Shown: positions 45,972 to 55,106, counted from the first letter of the stretch. The stretch: DNA of 64,000 nucleotides from Hominifimenecus microfluidus (GCA_020687485.1 JAJEQR010000012.1:1-64000); one strand, 5' to 3'. Translations and numbers: made by a program. Notes: generated by a model from the sequence alone, not told the origin.

Positions 45972-47174
45972 TTATTTTAACAAAGCGGCTCGTCCGTCTT
46001 CCTTCAGGAAATGAATTCCCGGAGCGAGAACCTGCTCATACAAAGGCTTTCTCACCTTTCTGCGCGTGATCTCCACCAGACCAAGACGGGTCTGATCCAC
46101 CAGAAGCGCCCGTACCGGGTCACGCTCCAGCTCGCGTGTCAGCAGCTCCAGCAGTTGGCGATTGTATTCCTCACCTTCCATGTCGATAAAGTCAACCAGA
46201 ATAATGCCGGAGAGGTTCCGCAACCGAAGCTGCGCCGCAATCTCAGTTGCCGCCTCACAGTTCGTCTGAAAGAAGGTATCCTGAAGTTTCTTATGCCCGT
46301 CAAACTTTCCGGTGTTTACATCGATAACCGTCAATGCCTCCGTCGGCTCGATCACCAGATAACCGCCAGACTTTAACCACACACGTTTCTGACAGGCCTC
46401 CCGGCACACAGTTTCCAGACGATACAGCTTTACGAGAGGAAGCTGCCGATCCTCGTACCAGCGAAGCTTCGCCTCATCCTCCGGCTGCTGCAAACGCAGA
46501 AAATTCCGGAGAGATTCATACAGATCCGGCTGGTCGGTTACAATCTCATCCAGGCTGCGGATACCGGAATCCCGGATGGCTGCAAGATAGGGAGCTTCCC
46601 CCCGGTGCAGAACGGAGAATACCGTTCGATGTTCCGCAGCCTGACGAATCGCTTCATACTGTGATTTCAGAATCTCTGCTTCCTGAAGAATTACTTCATC
46701 TGGAGCATCCGCGCTGTTCGTGCGAAGAATAAATCCCGCTGGAGCCGCGCAATACGGCTCTAACAGCGCTTTCAGCTCCTCTCTCCGCTTCCGGTCCGGA
46801 ATCCGGGAGGATACTGCCGCCCGACCTCCGTTTTCAGAAAGCACCACATAACGGCCAGCCAGGGAAATCTCTCTTGAGACAACCGCCGCCTTTGTTTTCA
46901 CCGGCTCTCGGATCAGCTGAACCGGGAATTCCTCCCCGGGAACCAGCGTCTCGTTCGGGTGCAGCGGAAGAAAGCCTATCTGCTTCTCTGCTGTCAGTTC
47001 CACAAAAGCTGCCTGAATATTCTTCACAACATTCTGTACCCGTGCCAGATAGATATCTCCCACGCAGGGAAGATCCTGATCCGGATTTAGATTCATCTGA
47101 ACCACCCGGCTGCCTTCGGTATACGCTGTCACCAACGTCCCCTTCCAGCGGGTAATCAGGATTTTGCCGCTCAT
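45972..47174 (-). CDS. rng: Ribonuclease E/G family protein
   Basis: A 400-residue endoribonuclease of the RNase G type. The N-terminal S1-like domain (VGDIYLARVQNVVKNIQAAFVELTAEKQIGFLPL) is followed by the catalytic domain. Two catalytic aspartates lie in VIDVNTGKF (about 285) and ILVDFIDM (about 328), with the same 43-residue spacing as in E. coli RNase E. The chain ends shortly after ITRRKVRKPL, so the zinc-link and C-terminal scaffold are absent, as in short Firmicutes forms. The start overlaps the DUF2344 stop codon by 4 nt. The usual follower rplU is not here. Confidence 0.92.
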   Translation of the reverse strand: MSGKILITRWKGTLVTAYTEGSRVVQMNLNPDQDLPCVGDIYLARVQNVVKNIQAAFVELTAEKQIGFLPLHPNETLVPGEEFPVQLIREPVKTKAAVVSREISLAGRYVVLSENGGRAAVSSRIPDRKRREELKALLEPYCAAPAGFILRTNSADAPDEVILQEAEILKSQYEAIRQAAEHRTVFSVLHRGEAPYLAAIRDSGIRSLDEIVTDQPDLYESLRNFLRLQQPEDEAKLRWYEDRQLPLVKLYRLETVCREACQKRVWLKSGGYLVIEPTEALTVIDVNTGKFDGHKKLQDTFFQTNCEAATEIAAQLRLRNLSGIILVDFIDMEGEEYNRQLLELLTRELERDPVRALLVDQTRLGLVEITRRKVRKPLYEQVLAPGIHFLKEDGRAALLK

Positions 47175-47896
47175 GCGATGACCTCCCCAAGGAATTCCAG
47201 AGATACCAGCTTCTCCTCCCGGAGCGCGAACATATCCAAACGGCAGATCGAGAGCGCATGTTCTGGAAGAATGGCTCCCGCCCAGGCGAAAAATGCCTCC
47301 ATCACAGCTTCCGGCTTCAGGTTCTGCACACTGCCGGAAGAGAGCCGCAGCGTAAAAGTATCACCCTTGCAGGAAGCATCAAAGATCAGCGGCCGGATAT
47401 CCACATCCATCTCATTCTTCTTCGTAACCTTGTGAATCATAATCTCCTTTTGTTCCAGGAAAGACTCCCACAGAGCCGCGATCTCCGCGCCGGATGCCGC
47501 CCGTTCACTTCTCGTCAGCTCCTGCACCGCCGTTCCGTGAAGCGTCACTCGGTAATCGGCAGCTGCGATATTCGCCATGGCGTTTGTCTTCCCTTCTTCC
47601 GGCAGGCGAACCCAGGAAAGAATCTCCATGCCTTCCGCCATCACTTCATTCAGGCGGCGGATCATGGCTTTCGAACTCTCTGAGGAATTTACTTCAATAT
47701 CCATATATTCCCCCTCGGATGTCAGGCCGATACCGAGAGGAGACGCAAACGACATAATCTGATGCGGGCTGAAGCCCTGGCTGTAGCAGATATCCACATG
47801 TGCCCGGCGCATGCTCTTCTGGAAATATCTCATAATATCCAGGTGTCCAATAAAGCGCATCGTGCCTCTCTTGGCGAAACGAATTCGAATCTTCAT
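47171..47896 (-). CDS. DUF2344 / TIGR03936 radical-SAM-linked protein
   Basis: A 241-residue protein with the family start IRIRFAKRGTMRFIGHLDIMRYFQKSMRRA and the segment YSQGFSPHQIMSFASPLGIGLTSEGEYMD. The family nearly always lies next to, or is fused with, a TIGR03960 radical-SAM protein, as here, and its function is unknown. It overlaps that upstream gene by one base (TAATG, after GGAGGAA) and the downstream rng by 4 nt, so the three are translationally coupled. Confidence 0.92.
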   Translation of the reverse strand: MKIRIRFAKRGTMRFIGHLDIMRYFQKSMRRAHVDICYSQGFSPHQIMSFASPLGIGLTSEGEYMDIEVNSSESSKAMIRRLNEVMAEGMEILSWVRLPEEGKTNAMANIAAADYRVTLHGTAVQELTRSERAASGAEIAALWESFLEQKEIMIHKVTKKNEMDVDIRPLIFDASCKGDTFTLRLSSGSVQNLKPEAVMEAFFAWAGAILPEHALSICRLDMFALREEKLVSLEFLGEVIA

Positions 47897-49794
47897 TATT
47901 CCTCTCCTCCTTTCGCGCAGAGTCTGTCACGATCTCCACCGGGACAGATGCCGGTCCCAAAGGAAGCCGCTCCGCAGCCGTTGCACACATCGCGGCAGTT
48001 CTTCGTCACTTCCGCCGCCATCGCGCGCTCCCACTCTCTGCGCAGGAACTTCTTCGTCACGCCTACGTCAATGAAATCCCAGGGGAAAAGCTCTTCGGCA
48101 GTCCGCTCCCTTAAAGTATAAAAGTCCGGATCGACACCGGTATCCGCAAAGGCCTGCATCCATTTGTCATTATCAAAGAAATCCGACCAGGCGTCATACA
48201 GGCAACCCCGGCGGTAGGCCTGAAGAATGGATGCCGCCACCTTGCGGTCACCGCGCGCCAGTACACCCTCAAGAACCGTAACATCCGCCTCATGATACTG
48301 GAAATGCATCGCCTTGTGATTGAGCTGCTCCGCGAAGGTATCTTTCACCAGGTACGCCCGGCGCAGATACTCTTCCTTCGGAAACATCGTTGCCCACTGG
48401 AACGGCGTAAAGGGTTTCGGAACAAAGAAAGACGCGCTCGCTGTGATATTCACCTTGCCGTGGCGCTTCTCCTTCGGTACCTCCTCATAATAACGGCGCG
48501 CGATCGTCTCAGACAGAAGCGGAATCCCCTTCATGTCTTCCTCCGTCTCCGTCGGCAGTCCCAGCATGAAATAGAGCTTTACCTTACTCCATCCGCCGCG
48601 GAACGCCTCCGCCGCACCATTCAGGATGTTCTCCTCTGTCAGCCCCTTGTTGATCACATTGCGAAGTCTCTGTGTCCCGGCCTCCGGAGCAAATGTCAGA
48701 CTGCTCTTCTTCACATCCTGAACCTTGCTCATGACATCCAGGGAGAAGGCATCGATTCGCAGCGACGGAAGAGAGATATTCACCTTGCGATTCCGGCAGT
48801 CCTCGATCAGTCCGTTCACCAGCGGTTCAATCCCGCTGTAATCACTGGAGCTCAGGGAGCTTAACGAGATCTCCTCGTGCCCGCTATTCTCTAACATCTT
48901 CGCCGCCAGATCCTGCAGGCGGTCCAGACTCCGTTCACGCACCGGGCGGTATACCATACCAGCCTGACAGAAGCGGCAGCCGCGGATGCAGCCTCGCTGA
49001 ATCTCCAGAACCACACGGTCCTGGGTTACCTTAATAAAAGGAACCAGCGGCTTCTCCGGATAGAAGGACTCTGTCATGTCCTTTACAATTACCTTGCGAA
49101 CCTTCTCCGGTACATCCGGATATTTCGGCGTAAAGGATGCCAGCGTACCGTCGGCATGATATGCTACTTCATACAGAGAAGGCACATAGATGCCAGGAAG
49201 CGTTGCTGCTTTCTGCAGGAAAGCCTCCCGATGGCCTCCGGCCGCCTTATGCTCCCGATACAGGCGGATCAGCTCCGGATACGTCTCCTCGCCCTCTCCG
49301 ATATAGAACATATCGAAGAAATCCGCCAGCGGCTCCGGATTATAAGTACAGGGACCGCCGCCGATCACAATCGGATCGTCCTCCCCGCGCTCCGAAGCCA
49401 TCATGGGGATGCCGGACAGATCCAGAATCTGCAGAATATTCGTGTAACACATCTCATACTGGATCGTAATTCCTAAGAAATCGAACTCACGAACCGGGCT
49501 CTGAGATTCCAGAGCAAACAGCGGAATCTTCTGCTCCCGCATCACCCGGTCAAGATCTACCCAGGGCGAGTACACGCGCTCACACCAGACATGCTCCATG
49601 GCATTCAGCATGTGATACAGAATCTGGATGCCCAGGTGGGACATTCCGATCTCGTACACATCCGGGAAACACATGGCGAAACGCACATCCACCTGCTCCG
49701 GATCCTTATATACTGCGTTGATCTCATTGCCAATATAACGGGCCGGTTTCTCAACGGTAAGCAAAATTTCATCCGACAGTGCTAATTTTCTCAT
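47896..49794 (-). CDS. TIGR03960 family B12-binding-type radical SAM protein
   Basis: A 632-residue protein. An N-terminal Rossmann-like, cobalamin-binding-type domain (about 30-190, CFPDVYEIGMSHLGIQILYHMLN) precedes the radical-SAM core with CIRGCRFC (Cys 269, 273 and 276) and LSSLSSSDYSGIEPLV. The C-terminal region ends with a cysteine set, NCRDVCNGCGAASFGTGICPGG. The reaction is unknown; RNA or protein modification linked to ribosome or RNase G function is a guess from its constant neighbours. It begins one base after the folT stop codon. Confidence 0.92.
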   Translation of the reverse strand: MRKLALSDEILLTVEKPARYIGNEINAVYKDPEQVDVRFAMCFPDVYEIGMSHLGIQILYHMLNAMEHVWCERVYSPWVDLDRVMREQKIPLFALESQSPVREFDFLGITIQYEMCYTNILQILDLSGIPMMASERGEDDPIVIGGGPCTYNPEPLADFFDMFYIGEGEETYPELIRLYREHKAAGGHREAFLQKAATLPGIYVPSLYEVAYHADGTLASFTPKYPDVPEKVRKVIVKDMTESFYPEKPLVPFIKVTQDRVVLEIQRGCIRGCRFCQAGMVYRPVRERSLDRLQDLAAKMLENSGHEEISLSSLSSSDYSGIEPLVNGLIEDCRNRKVNISLPSLRIDAFSLDVMSKVQDVKKSSLTFAPEAGTQRLRNVINKGLTEENILNGAAEAFRGGWSKVKLYFMLGLPTETEEDMKGIPLLSETIARRYYEEVPKEKRHGKVNITASASFFVPKPFTPFQWATMFPKEEYLRRAYLVKDTFAEQLNHKAMHFQYHEADVTVLEGVLARGDRKVAASILQAYRRGCLYDAWSDFFDNDKWMQAFADTGVDPDFYTLRERTAEELFPWDFIDVGVTKKFLRREWERAMAAEVTKNCRDVCNGCGAASFGTGICPGGDRDRLCAKGGEE

Positions 49795-49795
49795 A

Positions 49796-50389
49796 TCAAT
49801 CTCTCTTTATCATAGAATTTACAGGAACGGCATGCGCCGCATATAGTGCCTGCAGAACAGGGACAGCGATAATCGCCATCAATACAGAAGACACGATACC
49901 TGTCCCCAGACGGATCAGCAGAACGCCGAATACCATATGGTACTCATAGTATCCGAACATTTTGGAATCCACATACAATGCTGCCGTATTCATCAGCGAC
50001 GCTGCCACAGAGGACAACACAACAAATACCATATACAGCCAGGATCTGTGCTTCAGAATCGCGGGAAGACTCATCTTCTCGCGGAAGAGCTTCACGCCAA
50101 TTCCCATAACAAGACCGCGCAGCGCCGGCGCCAGCATCCACAGAAACGTGGTTGCGGTAATGCCGTACGACAGCACCTGTGCCAGGAATTCGCCGATAAA
50201 ACCGACCAGAAACGCATCCAGAGGGCCGAACAGCATGGCGGTAATCAGACAGGCCAGCGAATCAAACGTAATCTTGAATGTGTTCCCCAGCCGCAGGCTT
50301 GCGGAAGAAAGCACAAAAAACAGTGCAATCAGCATGGCGTCCAGCACTATTCTCCGGGTGGAAAAGTTACCGTGTTCTTTCTTGTTCAT
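49796..50389 (-). CDS. folT: Folate ECF transporter S component FolT
   Basis: A 197-residue membrane protein with about six helices that binds folate for an energy-coupling-factor transporter; it needs shared EcfA/EcfT units encoded elsewhere. Family segments include ARRIVLDAMLIALFFVLSS-like RRIVLDAMLIALFFVLSSASLRLG and ITAMLFGPLDAFLVGFIGEFLAQ. The start (ATG 50387-50389) follows AGGAGG plus a run of T. Upstream lies a tetrahydrofolate riboswitch (50490-50582), which independently supports the folate assignment. It is the first gene of a four-gene run with TIGR03960, DUF2344 and rng. Confidence 0.93.
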   Translation of the reverse strand: MNKKEHGNFSTRRIVLDAMLIALFFVLSSASLRLGNTFKITFDSLACLITAMLFGPLDAFLVGFIGEFLAQVLSYGITATTFLWMLAPALRGLVMGIGVKLFREKMSLPAILKHRSWLYMVFVVLSSVAASLMNTAALYVDSKMFGYYEYHMVFGVLLIRLGTGIVSSVLMAIIAVPVLQALYAAHAVPVNSMIKRD

Positions 50390-50397
50390 AAAAAAAT

Positions 50398-50421
50398 CCT
50401 CCTAAGATTTTTGGGAGGAGG
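50398..50421 (-). promoter_or_regulatory. SD and anti-SD pair before folT
   Basis: On the minus strand the folT SD AGGAGG (50398-50403) can pair with CCTCCT located about 12 bases upstream (in 50414-50421). This simple stem would hide the ribosome binding site and suits a translation-level switch for the riboswitch above it. Another hairpin (TCTGCG with CGCAGA, 50461-50478) lies between the aptamer and this element. Confidence 0.65.
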
Positions 50422-50489
50422 TTCGATGGATGCGCACTGACGAAGGATACATACTCTGCATCTGCGAAAAGCCGCAGACGGCAATATAC

Positions 50490-50582
50490 AGCAGCGGATG
50501 CGAAATGACATCGCGGATCTCTCCTTCGCCCGGCGGCAACCTCCCATCCATCCGGTACTTAACGCGTCATTTCTACTCATGC
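50490..50582 (-). ncRNA. Tetrahydrofolate (THF) riboswitch
   Basis: The minus-strand leader of folT holds the conserved THF aptamer blocks in order: GAGTAGA, CGTTAAGT, CGGATGGATGGG, GTTGCCG, GGGCGAAG and, at the 3' side, CGCATCCGCT. AAATGAC and GTCATTT form the P2 stem. The blocks agree with the folT riboswitch described from Eubacterium siraeum. It senses reduced folates and lowers folT expression; with no terminator T-tract after it, control is probably on translation. Confidence 0.9.
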
Positions 50583-50700
50583 AACCTCAATGCGCATATT
50601 TACAGTGACTCTATATAAAACTGCCCGGCAACCGCAAATCCACGAATATCATCTGCAGATTCGCAGTCGCCGCTCAGAATCTTTCGCTGTTCGGTTCTTC

Positions 50701-51807
50701 TTACAGTTCCTCTTCCGCACGGGAAAGAGCCGCCGCGATCACAGCATCCATATCGTAATAACGGTATTCTCCGAGACGTCCGCCGAAGATCACTTGATCC
50801 TCCTGCTCCGCCAACTTCCGGTACTCCGCATACAGCGCTCCGTTCTTCTCATCATTTACCGGATAGTAAGGTTCATCCCCCGGCTTCCACTCGGAGCTGT
50901 ACTCCCGGCTGATAACAGTTTTCGTATCGGATCCTGCTCCAAACTCGAACCACTTGTGCTCAATAATCCGCGTCCACGGCGTCTCGCTGTCCGTATAATT
51001 CACTGCCGCATTTCCCTGGAAATTCGGAAGATTCAGCACTTCCGTCTCAAAACGGACGGAACGATACTCCAGCGCACCCAGACGGTATCCGAAGTAAGCA
51101 TCGATCGGACCGGTATAGACCACCTTGTCCGCCAGCGCATCCAGAGCATCCTTCTCCGCCAGATAATCGGTATTCAAACGCACCTCGATACCTTCCAGAA
51201 GGCGTTCCACCAGGCGGGTATAACCGCCGACCGGAATCCCCTGATACAACGCATTAAAGTAATTATTATCAAAAGTAAAGCGCACCGGAAGACGACGGAT
51301 AATAAAGCTAGGAAGCTCCGTGCAGGACCGTCCCCACTGCTTCTGCGTATAGCCCTTGATCAACTTCTCATAGATATCTGTTCCGACTAGGGAGATGGCC
51401 TGCTCCTCCAGATTCTTCGGCTCGGTAATTCCGGCAGCCTTCCGCTGCTCCGCGATCTTCGCCTGCGCCTGCTCCGGAGTCGTCACGCCCCACATCTGAT
51501 AGAATGTGTACATATTAAAAGGAAGCGAATACAGCTCCCCATGATAATTCGCCACCGGACTGTTCGTAAAGCGGTTAAAATCCGCGAAGCGGGTAATATA
51601 CTCCCATACCTTTCTGTCATTCGTATGGAAGATATGCGCACCGTAGTGATGCACCTGAATTCCTTCCATTTCTTCCGTATAAATATTTCCGGCGATATGC
51701 GGCCGCTTCTCCACAACCAGCACCTTCCGGCCGGCCGCCTTCGCCTGGTTGGCGAATACAGCCCCGTACAGACCGGCTCCCACGACCAGATAATCATATT
51801 TTTTCAT
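50701..51807 (-). CDS. glf: UDP-galactopyranose mutase
   Basis: A 368-residue flavoenzyme that interconverts UDP-galactopyranose and UDP-galactofuranose, providing furanose units for surface polysaccharides. The N-terminal FAD motif GAGLYG (10-15) is followed by EKRPHIAGN and the family segment VHHYGAHIFHTND. The C-terminal part has EYSSEWKPGDEPYYPVNDEKN and FGGRLGEYRYYDMD. I start it at the ATG at 51805-51807, nine bases after GGAG; an ATG five codons upstream is weaker. It diverges from the UDP-glucose dehydrogenase gene. Confidence 0.95.
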   Translation of the reverse strand: MKKYDYLVVGAGLYGAVFANQAKAAGRKVLVVEKRPHIAGNIYTEEMEGIQVHHYGAHIFHTNDRKVWEYITRFADFNRFTNSPVANYHGELYSLPFNMYTFYQMWGVTTPEQAQAKIAEQRKAAGITEPKNLEEQAISLVGTDIYEKLIKGYTQKQWGRSCTELPSFIIRRLPVRFTFDNNYFNALYQGIPVGGYTRLVERLLEGIEVRLNTDYLAEKDALDALADKVVYTGPIDAYFGYRLGALEYRSVRFETEVLNLPNFQGNAAVNYTDSETPWTRIIEHKWFEFGAGSDTKTVISREYSSEWKPGDEPYYPVNDEKNGALYAEYRKLAEQEDQVIFGGRLGEYRYYDMDAVIAAALSRAEEEL

Positions 51808-51883
51808 ATATCGGTTCTCCATGGTTCTTATCTTATACTTTCCGGTAATTCCTCGGCCCGTCTGATTTGCGGTCCATTTTCTC

Positions 51884-51912
51884 ATTATAGCTGAGATAAC
51901 TTCTTTTTGCAA
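51884..51912 (-). promoter_or_regulatory. Promoter of glf
   Basis: TTGCAA (51907-51912) and a perfect TATAAT (51884-51889) are 17 nt apart on the minus strand. Between it and the glf start lies TCCGGT (51841-51846), the same half-site found in the palindrome before the divergent dehydrogenase gene. Confidence 0.72.
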
Positions 51913-51991
51913 CTGCCAGAAACGGCAAAAGCAGAAAAAGAAAGCATGCATGTAATTTCTGTTTTTTTCCATAACATTTTTCACTGCTTTA

Positions 51992-52020
51992 TTGACTCAC
52001 CAATGATTTTATGCTATGTT
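51992..52020 (+). promoter_or_regulatory. Promoter of the XRE-UGDH gene
   Basis: TTGACT (51992-51997) and TATGTT (52015-52020) are 17 nt apart on the plus strand. The predicted start site is near 52027, giving a leader of about 78 nt that contains a 15-bp palindrome. Confidence 0.65.
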
Positions 52021-52060
52021 TTTTTTGTTTTTGTTATTTGAAATACCATATCATTTTTTT

Positions 52061-52075
52061 ACCGGATTTTCCGGT
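52061..52075. promoter_or_regulatory. ACCGGATTTTCCGGT, candidate operator of the XRE-UGDH protein
   Basis: Perfect 6-bp arms surround three T, in the leader between the dehydrogenase promoter and its ATG. A half-site (TCCGGT, 51841-51846) occurs in the divergent glf leader. The position about 35-50 nt after the predicted start site suits a roadblock repressor. Confidence 0.45.
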
Positions 52076-52104
52076 CAATATACCTCGCAGAAAGGCAGTT
52101 GCAT

Positions 52105-53592
52105 ATGAAAAAATTATCACAGGTACTTCTGGCGGATACCATTTCCCGCCTCCGCAAAGAGCAGTCCATGACGCAGCAGGAGCTCGCAGAAAAAACAGGG
52201 ATCAACCGATCCCTGATCTCCCGGATCGAGAAGAAGGACTTCATGCCCTCGATTCCGCAGCTGGAAGCGCTCGGAGAGGCGCTCGGATTCGAACCCTACG
52301 CCATGTTCACGGAAAAGCCGGCAGGCACAGCAGCCATTTCCTCCGTATCGCCGCTTCGCATTGCTGTCGCCGGTACCGGCTACGTGGGACTTTCAATTGC
52401 GACACTTTTAGCACAGCACAACCCTGTTACTGCTGTTGATATTATTCCTGAGAAAGTGGATATGATCAACCGCCATCAGTCTCCGATTCAGGATGAATAC
52501 ATTGAGAAATACCTGGCGGAGAAGGATCTGAATCTGACAGCTACGCTCGACGGTGCGGCTGCATACCGGGACGCGGATTTTATCATCATCGCCGCTCCTA
52601 CCAATTATGACAGTAAGAAGAATTACTTCGATACTTCCGCGGTGGAATCCGTCATCGAGCTGGTGCTCTCCGTGAATCCGGATGCCATTATGGTCATCAA
52701 ATCCACGATCCCGGTCGGCTACACGGAATCGGTCCGCCGGAAGTATCACACGAAGAACATTATCTTCAGCCCGGAGTTCTTACGGGAATCCAAGGCTCTG
52801 TACGACAATCTCTATCCCAGCCGGATTATTGTCTCCACAGACCCAGAGGACGAAGCGCTGGTAAATGCCTCCCATACCTTTGCAGCGCTGCTGCAGGAAG
52901 GCGCGATCAAACAGAACATCGACACGCTCTTCATGGGCTTCACAGAAGCGGAAGCTGTCAAGCTGTTCGCTAATACTTACCTGGCACTGCGGGTCTCCTA
53001 CTTTAATGAACTGGATACGTATGCCGAGATGAAGGGGTTAAATACCCGCGATATTATCCAGGGCGTCTGCCTTGACCCCCGGATCGGAACCCATTATAAC
53101 AACCCTTCCTTCGGTTACGGCGGCTACTGCCTGCCAAAAGATACCAAACAGCTGTTGGCAAACTACAATGATGTCCCCCAGAATATGATGAGTGCCATTG
53201 TTGAGAGCAATCGCACAAGAAAAGACTTCATCGCTGACCGCGTGCTGCAGAAAGCCGGATACTACAGCTATGAGGATGAGAATTCCTACCGCATCGATAT
53301 GGAGAAGCCTGTGGTTGTCGGCGTATATCGGCTCACCATGAAGAGCAACTCCGACAACTTCCGCCAGAGCAGCATCCAGGGCATCATGAAACGCATCAAA
53401 GCGAAAGGCGCTACCGTTATTATCTACGAACCTACACTGGAAAGCGGCTCGACGTTCTTCGGCAGCGAGATCGTCGGAGATCTAGAGGAATTCAAGCGCC
53501 GCAGCCAGAGCATCATCGCGAACCGCTACGATTCCTGCCTGGATGATGTGAAAGATAAGGTCTATACAAGAGATCTCTTCTGCAGAGATTAG
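52105..53592 (+). CDS. XRE-type DNA-binding domain fused to UDP-glucose 6-dehydrogenase
   Basis: A 495-residue protein. Residues about 10-66 are a full Cro/C1-type helix-turn-helix ([21 protein letters not shown]). From about residue 84 it is a nucleotide-sugar dehydrogenase that oxidises UDP-glucose to UDP-glucuronate: Rossmann motif GTGYVG (90-95), the NEL-type helix [15 protein letters not shown] and catalytic Cys 342 in [10 protein letters not shown]. All catalytic parts look intact, so both functions are expected. The ATG at 52105 follows AAAGG. It diverges from glf and precedes a MATE gene. Control by its own substrate, product or NAD state is inference. Confidence 0.9.
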   Translation: MKKLSQVLLADTISRLRKEQSMTQQELAEKTGINRSLISRIEKKDFMPSIPQLEALGEALGFEPYAMFTEKPAGTAAISSVSPLRIAVAGTGYVGLSIATLLAQHNPVTAVDIIPEKVDMINRHQSPIQDEYIEKYLAEKDLNLTATLDGAAAYRDADFIIIAAPTNYDSKKNYFDTSAVESVIELVLSVNPDAIMVIKSTIPVGYTESVRRKYHTKNIIFSPEFLRESKALYDNLYPSRIIVSTDPEDEALVNASHTFAALLQEGAIKQNIDTLFMGFTEAEAVKLFANTYLALRVSYFNELDTYAEMKGLNTRDIIQGVCLDPRIGTHYNNPSFGYGGYCLPKDTKQLLANYNDVPQNMMSAIVESNRTRKDFIADRVLQKAGYYSYEDENSYRIDMEKPVVVGVYRLTMKSNSDNFRQSSIQGIMKRIKAKGATVIIYEPTLESGSTFFGSEIVGDLEEFKRRSQSIIANRYDSCLDDVKDKVYTRDLFCRD

Positions 53593-53621
53593 TTTAGGAA
53601 ATTGCGAAGGGAACACAGAAA

Positions 53622-55061
53622 ATGAAGAAAGAAATACAAGAAGAAACGAAAACACGCTCCACTTCCGGAGGAAAGCCCAAAAACAGCGGAGCAAAGATCG
53701 ATATGGCCTCCGGAAGCATCCCCCGGCTTCTGGCAAAGCTCGCGATTCCTGCTGTCATCGCGCAGATCGTAAACCTGCTCTATAATATCGTAGACCGGAT
53801 CTACATCGGCCATATTCCCGGAGTCGGAGCCTCCGCGCTAACTGGCGTGGGTCTGTTCACGCCGATTCTGATGCTGATCAACGCCTTTGCCATGATGGCC
53901 GGAAGCGGCGGTGCGCCGCGCGCCGCAATCTCCATGGGAAGCAAGGACAACGATACCGCTGAGAAGATCATGGGAACCAGTTTCTCGCTGCTCCTTGTCT
54001 TCACCGCCATCCTGACCTGCGTATTCTACATACTGGCTCCCCGTCTTCTGCTCCTGTTCGGCGCAAGCGACATCACACTGCCTTACGCTGTGGATTATTC
54101 CAGAATCTATATTCTGGGAAGTGTCTTCGTCCTGATTGTAATGGGTATGAACCTCTTCATCACGACACAGGGATTCTCGAAGATCAGTATGATGACAACC
54201 GTGATCGGAGCTGTAATCAACATCATCCTGGATCCCATCTTCATCTTCGTATTCGGCATGGGCGTAAAAGGCGCGGCGCTGGCGACTGTCCTAAGTCAGG
54301 CAGTCGGAGCGATCTGGATTCTCCGCTTCCTGACCGGACCGAAGACGATTCTGCGTCTGCGCAAGAAAAATCTGCGCCTGGAGAAACGCTACGTCGTTCC
54401 CTGCCTGGCGCTCGGCGTATCCACATTTGTCATGCTCTCCACAGAGAGTCTTCTCTCAATCAGTTTCACCTCCAGCCTGTCCCGCTACGGCGGAGATCTG
54501 GCAGTCGGCGCCATGACGATCATCACGAGCGTCAGTCAGCTCGTCTCCATGCCGCTGCAGGGCATCTGCCAGGGCGGCCAGCCGATCATCAGTTACAACT
54601 TCGGTGCCAGGAATAACAACAGGGTAAAGAAAGCCTTCTTCACGCAATTCGGCGTCTGTATTACGTTCACGACCATCTGCTGGATTATCCTGCTGCTGGC
54701 GCCGCAGATTTTCGCCGGGCTCTTTACCAGCGATCCGAATCTGACCGCATATACTGTATGGTCTCTGCGCATTTATATGATTGGTATCTTCTCCCTTGGT
54801 TTTCAGCTTGCCTGCCAGCAGAGCTTTCTGGCGCTCGGCCAGGCAAAGATCTGCCTGCTCCTGGCCTGCCTGCGTAAGCTGATCCTCCTGATCCCACTGA
54901 TCTTTATCCTTCCGCAGTTCTTTGAGAACAAAGTATTCGCCGTACTGGCGGCTGAGCCGATCAGCGATATTCTGGCAGCTGCGATCACGACGATCACCTT
55001 CATGACGCATTTTAACAAGATCCTGCGCACCGGCCCGGCAGCGCAGAGAAACACGAAATAA
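53622..55061 (+). CDS. MATE family efflux transporter
   Basis: A 479-residue protein with 12 predicted helices and a polar, Lys/Ser-rich N-terminal extension of about 35 residues. Typical segments are LAKLAIPAVIAQIVNLLYNIVDRIYIGHIPGVG and QGICQGGQPIISYNFGARN. It exports organic cations or drugs using a Na+ or H+ gradient; its substrate is unknown. It follows the XRE-UGDH gene by 29 nt with AAGGGA before the ATG, and may be co-transcribed with it. Confidence 0.9.
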   Translation: MKKEIQEETKTRSTSGGKPKNSGAKIDMASGSIPRLLAKLAIPAVIAQIVNLLYNIVDRIYIGHIPGVGASALTGVGLFTPILMLINAFAMMAGSGGAPRAAISMGSKDNDTAEKIMGTSFSLLLVFTAILTCVFYILAPRLLLLFGASDITLPYAVDYSRIYILGSVFVLIVMGMNLFITTQGFSKISMMTTVIGAVINIILDPIFIFVFGMGVKGAALATVLSQAVGAIWILRFLTGPKTILRLRKKNLRLEKRYVVPCLALGVSTFVMLSTESLLSISFTSSLSRYGGDLAVGAMTIITSVSQLVSMPLQGICQGGQPIISYNFGARNNNRVKKAFFTQFGVCITFTTICWIILLLAPQIFAGLFTSDPNLTAYTVWSLRIYMIGIFSLGFQLACQQSFLALGQAKICLLLACLRKLILLIPLIFILPQFFENKVFAVLAAEPISDILAAAITTITFMTHFNKILRTGPAAQRNTK

Positions 55062-55082
55062 AACCTTTATAATCCGCCGTTT

Positions 55083-55106
55083 GCCTGCCGCTCTATCCCG
55101 GCAGGC
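55083..55106. terminator. GC-rich hairpin between convergent MATE and pncC genes
   Basis: GCCTGCCG and CGGCAGGC form an 8-bp perfect stem overlapping the pncC 3' end. Neither side has a good T-tract, so its terminator strength is doubtful. Confidence 0.35.

Noticed and set aside
50583..50700. Promoter for the folT riboswitch transcript
   Set aside because: TATATA and several TTGC-type hexamers exist, but none gives a 16-18 nt spacing that I trust.
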